Part shown: positions 1-7,385 of the stretch, piece after piece | How the letters are laid out: every line of letters begins with the position of its first letter | How positions within the stretch are numbered: position 1 is the first letter of the stretch | Assembly (NCBI GenBank): GCA_049999725.1 | Contig: JBNGIS010016954.1 | Location: 24,578 to 54,262, forward strand | DNA from: Haplomitrium mnioides | Taxonomy: Eukaryota; Marchantiophyta; Haplomitriopsida; Calobryales | Reading direction: 5' to 3' | DNA: 29,685 nucleotides | Program-made: the position numbers and the translations under genes | The notes under the pieces: model-generated | What the model was told of the DNA's origin: nothing | The model's input: only the letters and a program-made list of their open reading frames with translations | The model's database searches: none

Positions 1-232
1 TATTATGAAACTCTTACAAAACTTTCAAAAAATGTAGTTTTGTCGTTTTTTTGTAAAATGACAAAATTAAGAACTTTTTGGGAAGGAAATGAAAAAAAGA
101 AATTGGAAAGATGAAAATGAGCAATACTTTATATACTAACTTCTTCTTCTTCTTTTTTGCACCGGGCAAACCTATGTGTCAAGAGCTCTACGAATAATTT
201 TTTTGCGGGAAAAAATGTTTTTTGAAATTTAG

Positions 233-242
233 CTATAAAAGG
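233..242 (+). promoter_or_regulatory. TATA box of copy A
   Basis: CTATAAAAGG lies about 180 bp upstream of the ATG at 423. It is a near-consensus plant TATA box and would put the transcription start near 265-275, giving a 5' UTR of about 150 nt. The matching place in copy B (near 19660, minus strand) is only a run of A and T, so the box is eroded there. Confidence 0.6.
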
Positions 243-422
243 AGCGCCGTTGGAAAGTTTCTTTACATTGTCTCGAGTTCAATTTTTTGTTGTCGTTTTC
301 TGATTATTGCTTTTTTTTTTTCATTTAATCAGTTTTCTGCCATTTCCAGCCCTTAGTGATTCTCGAACTTTTGTTCATTATGTTTTTCACCTCCAAAAAC
401 ATCTTTTTTTCATATCTTGATA

Positions 423-782
423 ATGGCCTCTCAAGGAATTGTTTCCGGCCCTGCCAAACCGAAGCTTTATAGGTATTCGGATGTTATCAAGGCTCTAGAG
501 CCTACAAGATTGGAGTGGAAATGGCTAGTCAACTATTGTTCGTTGAGAGACCCGAATCACCATCTTTACCTTTTTGCAGATGAAGGTGAAAAATTCAATT
601 TGGGTCTAGTGGTCCAAATTACAATGATCCGAGAAGGAAAGAAAGCTAACATTAGGCTGCTTGTGCAAGCCCAAGACTCAATAATACTTTATTCTTCAAA
701 TCACAAGTGATTTGATTTTTTAGAGTACAAGGAAAGAGATTTATTCGCTTCAAATCTTCAAGCGTCAAGGGAAGATGGAAAG
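423..782 (+). pseudogene. Exon 1 of copy A: conserved N-terminal domain of unknown function
   Basis: It encodes about 120 residues with one in-frame TGA (708-710), after which the frame continues to the donor at 783. It begins MASQGIVSGP and contains a mixed hydrophobic/charged block around HHLYLF, EKFN, GLVVQITMI and IRLLVQAQDSIILY. Copy B keeps the second half (EDEKFNIGLLVQITMI, GLLMQCDDGILLYKAYS), so it is genuinely coding and not a chance ORF. I do not recognise the domain and see no membrane segment or signal peptide. The alternation of short beta-like strands would suit a small beta-rich fold, but that is a guess. Confidence 0.55.
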
Positions 783-1055
783 GTGAGTTCCAAAATCTTT
801 TTTCTTAATCTTATTTCCTTACTTAGTTTTAACTCTTAAGATGTCCATGCAAGCATGGACTTTGAAGTCTATGCGCACATGAACTTTAGAGTACGTGCAC
901 GCCTAGAACTCAGAGTCCATGCACGCATGGACTTCAGAGTCCTTACAAGCATGGACTTATTTGTTCACTGCACGCTTTTTTTTTAAGTTCTTGTTTTTCT
1001 GCATGTCAGGCAACATTTTCACTAATGCCAAATTCTTTTCTTTCTTTATTTTCAG
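783..1055 (+). repeat. Intron 1 of copy A with palindromic minisatellite
   Basis: The intron starts GTGAGTTCC and ends TTTATTTTCAG. From about 841 to 957 it holds four to five imperfect units of the family palindrome, for example GTCCATGCAAGCATGGAC and GTCCATGCACGCATGGAC, spaced roughly 24-27 bp. The homologous intron of copy B carries the same kind of array in a longer form (18758-19170 plus 13318-13423). ORFs across this intron are by-products of the repeats. Confidence 0.65.
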
Positions 1056-2517
1056 CTCACTCAATATTTTGCAGATTTTGTTGATTCGTACAATGACGCG
1101 AAGCGGATCGAATGGGACTTCATCAAGTTCGCCATACAAATTAAAATTCTAAAGCCCAAGCAGGGCATTAATATTCAATAACTTGTGCTGCATCCAAGTT
1201 CAACAACATTCTTGACTTACGCCATGGGGACTTCTTCCCAGAAGAAGAGAAAGGAGTCAGAGTCAAGTGAGGCTCAGAAGAAAAAAAAACCGGCACAAAA
1301 AAAGAAGAAACCTGCACCAGCACCTGTTGTTGAGGAGGAGCCACTCATCTTAGAATCGGAAGTGAAATCAACTTTGTCTGCCCCCTCGTCTCTATCAGCA
1401 AGCAGCTCGAGGCAAGACTCGAAGCAGGAGCCGGTCCCAGTTCAAGCTCCAACATCGAGAGCAAAAAGGCAATCCCACAAGGGGTTGCGTACATTTCAAG
1501 AAAGAGAGCAAGTAGAACCTCAGACAGCTTCTGAGGAGGACAAAAATAAGACTAAGGAGTCTGCAATCCAACATTGTAGAGTCCATAAAGAGACCACTAC
1601 AATCAGGCTGGAAAACTTAAATCTGCCCAAGCCTACAATGGACAACTGGAGTCCACTCCAAATACGAAGATTAAACGAGGATTTTGTGGAGCTTCTTGCG
1701 CAAAGAGTGCTCACCAATAATTGTGCGCATTCTTTCTTCATCGTGGTTGTAGACCCAAAGTGTGGTCTCAAAGACAAGTTAGAGTTTGACATCAAGAATC
1801 TTGACAAGTATCGTTATGAGATTGTAGGAGGCAATCACAGTGCTGCAGCAAGGCAGCTACTCATTACAAAATATGGGGCGAAGAATCCCACTTTGTCGCT
1901 CTGTAACTGTTACGTGGGCCTGACACCAATAGGGGCCCACATTTTTGCAACCGATGACAATTATGACCAAAGGTATAGGCTTCAGATGACGTCTATTCAA
2001 AAGGTCGAGTATTGGGATCAACAATTTGTGGAGAGTGGGATGGTTTCATCCCAGAAATTGAAAAGGGAGCTAGTATTGGAAACCCTCAAGATCAAACCAA
2101 AGTCTACACTTGAGAAGATCGTGACTTCTCAAGACAACTGCTTCCAGCTAGCATTCAGAAGTGGAGAGCTCTGGAATTTACAACAGAGCATTTTTTTAAT
2201 ATAGGAGAAAAACATTGTGAAAGGTCAGAAGCCAAAGGCCAAAGGATCTCTCAAGATGGAGGATATGAAGTGGACACCTTGGAGGTCTCTTCAGGGTCTT
2301 CTAGATGAAGTCAAAATTTCAATTTTGAAGCAGGTGGAAGTCGGAGAGCTTTCAATGGACAAGATGTCTCGAGAGGCGGAGAGACACAAAGTTTTGGCCG
2401 TAAAATGGTAAGGAGTTTTTGTTTCGAGGTTTATTGTAGTTCTAGAGAAGAGGCAAGAGAGGAGTAACTTCTACACACTGAAGAGTCAAAGATGGCCTCC
2501 TTTTATTCAAGCTTCTG
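1056..2517 (+). pseudogene. Exon 2 of copy A: NLS-like stretch and ParB/sulfiredoxin-like domain
   Basis: The exon opens with a conserved stretch (LTQYFADFVDSY...AKRIEWDFIKFAI), then a stop at 1179-1181 that copy B shares. A low-complexity segment with repeated Lys runs (KKRKES, KKKKPAQKKKK; 1221-1320) follows and is a good nuclear-localisation candidate. The folded part (about 1590-2060) has LNLPKPTMDNW, FFIVVVDP, then GGNHSAAAR at 1828-1854, and YRLQMTSIQKVEYW. The GGNHSxxAR box after a strand of the type YEIVGG resembles the G-N-H-R box of ParB/sulfiredoxin-fold domains, with Ser where Arg is more usual. The C-terminal part (GQKPKAKGSLKMEDMKW) is strongly conserved in copy B. A TAG at 2202 stands where copy B has Trp, and a frameshift lies near 2405. 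The ParB assignment is by motif only. Sulfiredoxin function is unlikely in this context. Confidence 0.55.
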
Positions 2518-3009
2518 GTAACTCCTTTCTTTGGAACTTTATTTCATTATTTGTACTTGCATTGAATATTTTGTAAATTTCTGTTGTGTTTTAAAAACTT
2601 GCAGTCCATGAGCGTATGGACTTCGATGTCTAAGCGCGCTTAGACTTTGAAGTCCAAGTCGGCATGGACTTTGATGCCCACGCGTGCTTGGACTTTGAAG
2701 TCTAAACATGCAGTGACTTTCAAGTCCATGTTGGCATGGACTTCGAAGTCCAAACGCGCAAGGACATCGAAGTCCATGCGCGCATGGACTTCGAAGTCTA
2801 AGTGCTCTTGAACCGCAGAGTCCATGCGCGCATGGAATTCGAAGTCTATGCGCGCATAGACTTCAAAGTCAAAGCGCTTGTAGTTATCGAAGTTCCTGCG
2901 TGTATGGGCTTCGATGTCCATGCACGTATGGACTCTAAAATGTTTTAGGGTCCAAACCTTTAAATGTTTTTATCACTCTCTAATGTTTTCATTTTGATTT
3001 TTGCACTAG
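2518..3009 (+). repeat. Intron 2 of copy A with a 24-bp perfect-palindrome tandem array
   Basis: The intron begins GTAACTCC and ends TTTTTGCACTAG. Between about 2603 and 2940 lie about 14 units in an almost strict 24-bp register. The consensus unit is a palindrome, core GTCCATGCGCGCATGGAC, joined by TTCGAA, itself a palindrome. At 2767-2794 the match is perfect over 28 bp. Units at 2628-2645 (GTCTAAGCGCGCTTAGAC) and 2844-2861 (GTCTATGCGCGCATAGAC) are also perfect palindromes although their arms differ. Because 24 is a multiple of 3, the array gives spurious open frames on the minus strand (2640-2921, an 8-residue repeat). Confidence 0.85.
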
Positions 3010-3563
3010 GGGACAAAACATTTAAATGGCAGCTAGCGAAGAAACTGACAATAGTTGTGAAAGAAAGGAAAAAATCTGGGGTCGAGGAAGCCCTTGATAA
3101 TCAAGACCAACCTCTCACATTGGTCTCTTACCCTCCTACTTCTCTTCTCCACTACCAAAAGGCTAGAGAGTGGAAAGCACAGCAGCAAAGTGGTGCTCCA
3201 TCTCTCACAACAGAAGGAGTTGTGAGAGATGAGGAGGAAGATTTAATGTCTTATGTCGATGGTCTAAAAGTGGTATTTTATCAAGTCCACGGGGAGGCCA
3301 ACGCTCGACAACTGAAGGGCCTTGTGAAACCTAGGTTTTTCACTTTGGCTATTGTTGATATTTCTAACGGGTATAACCTAAAGGATGCAAGCATGATGAC
3401 TCGGAACCATTTCAAAAGATGACATTTTTTATATGGTATCATCTTTTGCGGTAGTAACAACTTTGGAGTTTTGGTCTTTTGTGATCATTCATTCTTTGTA
3501 GTAGTTTGGCATCGTTGAGGATGCCCTTTCTAAAGTCTGCTGTGCAATCGATCACAACATCTG
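3010..3563 (+). pseudogene. Exon 3 of copy A: start of N4/N6-type DNA methyltransferase, motif IV region
   Basis: The exon encodes GDKTFKWQLAKKL, then a charged stretch, then LVKPRFFTLAIVDISNGYNLKD (3322-3387). A short hydrophobic run ending in Asp followed by GYN is where amino-methyltransferases carry the catalytic motif IV (DPPY or D-I-P-Y type). Here the residues after D-I are S-N, so the catalytic Pro and aromatic positions appear lost, Pro to Ser being one C-to-T change. A stop/frameshift at about 3418-3423 is followed by DDIFYMVSSFAVVTTLEFWSF in the next frame, which would suit the helix and strand after motif IV. Two adjacent stops follow near 3500. Order motif IV before motif I is that of the beta class of amino-methyltransferases. 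Confidence 0.55.
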
Positions 3564-3667
3564 GTGAGTTGTTCTTTTATTTATTTATTTATTTTTTGAT
3601 TTCTTTGTTTTTTATTTCTCTTGCATTTTGGTTGCAATGTTTGATTTGATTGTTTATCTTTTTGCAG

Positions 3668-4283
3668 TAAAAGCAATATTCATAATTTTGGTGGTCCTAG
3701 AATTGCACATGCCCATGAGTATTGGATGGTGGGCTACTTGACAAAGGAAGGAAAGAGGAGCATGCGCCTTTTCAATTTGTAGCCTTCTTTTGCGACTGGA
3801 CTTCCTTGGTAGATTATACGGAGTGTTTTTAGCTGCCTTGCAATTTTGGCAAAGCTTAAACATCTAGGAGATGATGCTTATGTGAATGTTTATTAGAAGC
3901 CGCAAGCTCTCTACAATTTTTTTATTGACCATTTATCAACAGAGCAAGATTGGATCCTTGATCTCTGCTCTATGTCTGGCACAAGCCTTGTTTGTGCTTT
4001 AAAGCTGATGCGAAACTGCATCGTTGTTGAATATGATAGACGTCAGTCTATTTATATTCCTTAGAGGGTTTTGGAGATGGCTTCCTTGCCATCCGATATG
4101 ACTAAGTCACATATAGTTTTTGCTTACCACAAGGAACCTATTCCTCTTGGTATTGCAGGTGCTTTTGGTGACTATGTTGTAATATCGGGGACTGGAAAGT
4201 CTTAACAGGATTCTCTAGCGGCTGCAGATGCTCAACTTGTAGATTTAGATGAGACAGTTCCTCCCGAAGAGGATAGAGTTTGA
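3668..4283 (+). pseudogene. Exon 4 of copy A: SAM-binding half of the DNA methyltransferase and C-terminus
   Basis: One frame runs the whole 616 bp with no frameshift but five stops: TAG at 3780, 3810, 3894 and 4062, TAA at 4203. It contains GGPRIAHAHEYWMVGYL (motif X-like region), then DWILDLCSMSGTSLVCALKL (3948-4007) and NCIVVEYDRRQSIY. This is the FxGSGT motif I followed by the acidic ribose-binding E seen in N6_N4 methyltransferases. The first Gly of the G-S-G turn is Met here, a likely inactivating change. The last 60 residues (YHKEP, VVISGTGKS, QDSLAAADAQ, acidic end) match copy D closely. The motif I assignment is firm. Whether the enzyme made 6mA or 4mC cannot be told. Confidence 0.72.
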
Positions 4284-4310
4284 AGACCTCTTTGAACACT
4301 TTGTATCATT

Positions 4311-4316
4311 AATAAA
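4311..4316 (+). terminator. Poly(A) signal of copy A
   Basis: AATAAA lies 28 bp after the stop codon, followed by a T-rich run (ATTTATTTTTTCC). The same arrangement, including AATAAAATTTATTTTTTC, occurs in copy D on the minus strand, so the signal is conserved between copies. Confidence 0.6.
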
Positions 4317-4479
4317 ATTTATTTTTTCCAAATATTTATTTGCCAAAGTTTCATCTTGTTGCTCTTTCAATCTATTTCAAGTCTTTTCATCACGATTCAG
4401 TGTAGTGTGCCTAAGAATAAGTTGACTCAATTGATAGTCTAAGAATGGTTTGAACTCAATTACTAATCTAAGAATGATT

Positions 4480-4865
4480 TGGAGTCTTTGCATATTGTTT
4501 AGTGTCTTTGCGCATTAAAGCTTTGTAGTTCTTGTTTGGATTCCCTGCGCGCAGAAGTTGTAAGGTTATTGTTCACAGTCACCTATTGGTCAAAGGGTTC
4601 TTGTTCAATGTCTATGCCTGCATAGGCTGTAGGGTTCTTGTTTAGAATCTTGGCGTGTAATAGCTCTAGGGTTCTAGTTCAAAGTCCATGCGTGCATAGC
4701 TTCATTGTTCTTGTTTAGAGTCTAAGCACGCATAGGATTTAGGATTCTTGTTCGGAGTCTATGCGTGTATAGGCTTTACGGTTCTGGTTTGGAGTCTATG
4801 CTTGCATAGGATTTGTTAGCTACAATGCTCAAAGTCAGGTTCAAAGTCCTTACCCAACTGGACAT
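4480..4865 (+). repeat. Copy A 3' palindromic minisatellite
   Basis: Successive units of about 37-38 bp contain a degenerate palindrome of the type GTCTATGCGTGCATAGGC joined by a T/G-rich spacer (TTTAGGGTTCTTGTT type). Clear units begin near 4608, 4679, 4719, 4757 and 4794. The arms track each other in part (GTCTAAGC.. with GCATAG). Copy D carries the same array in its 3' region (28965-29300), and the DNA just after it (GCTACAATGCTC, GGTTCAAAGTCCTTA) also matches. It lies downstream of the poly(A) signal, so it is probably untranslated or untranscribed. Confidence 0.75.
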
Positions 4866-5150
4866 TTACGTTTTCCTATAGTTTTTTTCCACCAAAAGAT
4901 ATATGTTTTATTTCATTTATGATGAATTTAGTTTATTCACAATAGTGTCAAGTTTTTATAAAATATTTGAATAACTAAAATGTTTGTTTTTCAAGGTATT
5001 TTCTACAAAGAAATGTTTGAAATATAATCTCAATGTAAAATATGCATTTTTTTGTTTATAAAAAATGATTTTCTTTTCAAAAAGAAGATTTCAGCTGTAA
5101 ATTTGATGTTTTTGAATGCCAAATCACCCGAAAATTTTTTTGACTACCAA
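4866..5150 (+). other. AT-rich 3' tail of copy A
   Basis: No coding potential is seen. The tail is very AT-rich with runs of T and A. Copy D has clearly homologous DNA here, for example GACACTATTGTAAATAAATTAAATTC against the reverse complement of 4925-4955. In copy C the corresponding stretch is similar only in composition until the last 50 bp. Confidence 0.5.
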
Positions 5151-5198
5151 GTGAAATAGGAACTTAATAGCGGTTCCTAGTTCAAAGTAGCGGTTGTT
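5151..5198 (+). repeat. 3' terminus of copy A: hairpin plus direct repeat
   Basis: The end contains GGAAC (5159-5163) and GTTCC (5173-5177), able to pair around a 9-nt loop, and the octamer TAGCGGTT twice (5168-5175 and 5188-5195), 20 bp apart. The final bases are ...TTCAAAGTAGCGGTTGTT. After 5198 the Copia frame begins. The same structure ends copies C and D, so this is the likely cis-acting end recognised during mobilisation. Confidence 0.75.
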
Positions 5199-5715
5199 TA
5201 TACCAAAATTCCTTGAATGAATACATGTTGATGTGTGTGGTCCTATTAACCCACCGAGTGGTCCATTTCGATACTTTTTGGTTATTATATGCACTTCATC
5301 TAAGTGGTCACAAATCTCTTTTCTTTCTACTCAAAATTTAGTCTTTCCGCAAATTCAGGCATATATGTTGAAATTGAAAGCTCAATTTCTAGATAACGCA
5401 ATCAGAATTCTAAGAGTGGACAATGCGGGAGAATTTACGTCAAAGACTTTTGATGATTTTTGTATGACCACATGCATTGATATCCAATACTTGGTATTGC
5501 ATGTATATTTCCAGAATGGTATTGCTGAAGTAGTAATACGCAACATTCAAATAACTGCACAACCCATGCTACTGCAAACCAAATTGCCGGTTTCAGCTTG
5601 GGTTCATGTAGCATTACATGCTGCATCACTATTCAAATATCAGCCATCATCATTTCATTCCTTGAGTCCTCACCAGCTTGCCTTCGGGACTACTCCCAAC
5701 GCATCTCACCTTTGA
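5199..5715 (+). pseudogene. Copia integrase core fragment
   Basis: The frame reads PKFLE-stop-IHVDVCGPI, then PFRYFLVIICTSSKWS, then RVDNAGEFTSKTFDDFC and FQNGIAEVVIRNIQ. This is the plant Copia integrase core: the first catalytic Asp is in HVDVCGP and the second in VDNAGEF. The HxQNGxAE segment should bear the catalytic Glu (A-E-V here). The single early stop TGA replaces an Arg codon (CGA to TGA). A stop is reached at 5713, after which similarity is lost into the (AT)n run. Confidence 0.88.
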
Positions 5716-5746
5716 GTTTTCAGATGCCAAATCCTTGTACCTATTA

Positions 5747-5748
<2 letters not shown>

Positions 5749-5785
<37 letters not shown>
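5749..5785. repeat. (AT)n microsatellite
   Basis: About 18 uninterrupted AT dinucleotides follow the integrase remnant. The run is pure, so it is young compared with the surrounding decay. Confidence 0.97.
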
Positions 5786-5786
<1 letters not shown>

Positions 5787-6467
5787 CTCTACTTTGATTA
5801 TACACTATTTGGAACCATTCACAGCATATGTTTTTTCAATCCAAATTTGCAGATTGCCATTTCTATGAGAACATTTTTCCATAATTATTTAAGGAATAAA
5901 ATGAATTATCCTCAATACCAAAAGAATTACTATGGGTGGCATCATCCACTTTATGGATTGATCAAAGAACTAGACAGTGTGAAGATGAAGTCAAGAGGTT
6001 ATTATACTTAACTAAAATAGTCAAACAATTGCTAGACTCATTTAATGAGATTGCAAAGGTGACTAGATCACACATATATGCTGAGAATGTCCTTGCACAT
6101 TTGCAAGAGTTGACAAAACTAGCACAAGATCAGCCACCAATGGTAAAGAGAGGACGTCATTTAGGTGCCAAAGACTCTCAACCCCGACAAAGAGTTTTGA
6201 CTTAGAGTATATTACCCTCTACAAATGTGCCATCATCATCTGATGCATTTATACCTCCACCGATTGTTTCTTCTATAGAGATCTCAAAAAATGAGGAAAT
6301 TTCTATTCACTATATTAATACTAAGACTATATAAAAGAGAGAGTGTGTGTAAAAATAAATGATCTTTTTTGTATATGATTTCTCAGACTATTTATGATAT
6401 TCCCCTCGATCTAAGGATTGTTAAAGAGGCATAAGATAGCCTTGATTGGCCAAAATAGGAAAAAACA
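5786..6467 (+). pseudogene. Copia integrase C-terminus to RT linker, strongly decayed
   Basis: This links the integrase and RT remnants. A plus-strand frame at 5936-6205 gives a hydrophilic segment (AKDSQPRQRVLT at its end) and a later frame has PPPIVSS; both suit the proline-, serine- and charge-rich linker before Copia RT. No domain is recognised. Assignment is mainly by position. Confidence 0.5.
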
Positions 6468-7385
6468 ATGAATTCAAAATTGGATTCTATGATCCAAAGG
6501 AAAGTGTTCAAACCTGTTGTTCCCACATCTTCTGACACGCTTCTGATAGGTTATCGGTGGATATTTGTCAAAAACAAAATGCTAAAGGCGAAATTGTCAC
6601 ACCTTGTAGCCAAAGTCTATACACAGATATATGGGAGAGACTTTGATCTCACATATACCTCTGTCATGGATTCTATAACTTACTCACACCTAATTGGCTT
6701 TTCCCTAGGACATGAGCTCATGATACATTAGATGGAGGTAGCGATATCATACTTTTATGGCATGTTAGATACCAAAATTTATATAAGAGCACCTCTAGAG
6801 CTCATTCCCATGAATATCTATCATATTTAAGGGGAGCTTGTCTCAAAGGGGAAATCTTAGAGCCATATATCTACTTCTACACACCATACCACTATGAGGG
6901 CTAGTGGAGTGAGTATTGGACATGGACCTATAGTCCCTATGATGTAGATATCAGAGAGTATGCCTTTAGCCCCTCATGTGCATCAATCCATGCCTATGGC
7001 CAAGGATGGATATGCAGTCCAGATCATGGGATCTATATATGGACTTCAACAAAGTGGCAAAATATGATATTAGAGATTTCAGGAAGAGGTGTTAGCTATG
7101 GGTTTTCACCATGACCACATTGTGCCATGCTTATTTATTAAACATGTCAACAATGAATTTATAGTTGTTGCGATATATGTTGATGGTATTAATTTTTTTG
7201 GTCATAAATCCTTACTTGAGCATACTATTATAATACTTAAGAAAAATTTTGACATGAAGGATGTTGGTGAGACTACTTATTGTCTAGGCTTTCAATTTGA
7301 GTACTTACGAGATGGTGTACTTTTGCATCAAAGTACATATACTAAGAAGGTTCTCAAACAATTTAAGTATATGTATAAATCTTAA
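6468..7385 (+). pseudogene. Copia reverse transcriptase, interrupted
   Basis: The first part (6468-6731) has LDSMIQRKVFKPVV, YRWIFVKNK, DFDLTYTSVMDSITY, the start of a Copia RT palm. It continues through YFYGMLDTKIYI to about 6828. The next roughly 190 bp do not fit RT and look like an insertion. From about 7019 the frame resumes with SIYGLQQSGK, then GFHHDHIVPCLFIK and VVAIYVDGINFFG, where the catalytic YVDD appears as YVDG. It then gives DMKDVGETTYCLGFQFEY and QSTYTKKVLKQF. A stop ends it at 7383. Loss of the second Asp of YVDD marks it as inactive. Confidence 0.88.

Larger units (their letters stand above)
423..4283 (+). pseudogene. ParB-like domain / N4-N6 DNA methyltransferase gene, copy A, decayed
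   Basis: Gene model from conserved frames and splice sites: exon 1 423-782 (donor GTGAGT at 783), exon 2 1056-2517 (acceptor TTTTCAG, donor GTAACT), exon 3 3010-3563 (acceptor GCACTAG, donor GTGAGT), exon 4 3668-4283 (acceptor TTTGCAG, stop TGA 4281). The ATG at 423 is chosen for its context (ATAATGGCC) and its fit to the TATA box. The product would be about 990 residues, probably nuclear, joining a ParB-like domain to a SAM-dependent DNA methyltransferase. It is broken by in-frame stops after residue 96 or so in exon 1, at 1179 and 2202 in exon 2, and at 3780, 3810, 3894, 4062 and 4203 in exon 4. Frameshifts lie near 2405 and 3420. Copies B and D support the model over different parts. Whether the live ancestor made one polypeptide or two is inferred. 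Confidence 0.65.
1..5198 (+). mobile_element. Copy A: ParB-like/DNA-methyltransferase transposable element
   Basis: This is an intron-bearing element that continues left of the window. Its parts in order are AT-rich 5' DNA, a TATA box, a four-exon gene (423-4283), an AATAAA signal, a palindrome-rich 3' region and an AT-rich tail ending ...AGTAGCGGTTGTT at 5198. The right edge is well fixed, because the DNA from about 5199 reads as the start of a Copia integrase (PKFLE, then a stop, then IHVDVCGPI). The 5' part is homologous to copy B and the 3' part to copy D. The last 40-50 bp match the end of copy C. It has no reverse transcriptase, helicase or recognisable transposase of its own, so it may be non-autonomous. 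The 5' terminus is not visible. Confidence 0.72.

Noticed and set aside
2640-2921. Minus-strand open frame with an eight-residue repeat (ARMDFEVH-like)
   Set aside because: It is a product of the 24-bp palindromic array, whose length is a multiple of three; the array lies in an intron and reads similarly on both strands.
2603-2940. Regular palindromic repeats as a CRISPR array
   Set aside because: The units abut without unique spacers, no cas genes exist and the context is eukaryotic.
3668-4283. In-frame TAG codons as a reassigned genetic code or programmed readthrough
   Set aside because: Other changes in the same copy (frameshifts, lost motif residues) and the intact copy D speak for decay; the host retroelements decay in the same way.
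5151-5198. Helitron 3' end
   Set aside because: There is a subterminal hairpin but no CTRR end and no Rep/helicase coding in any copy.
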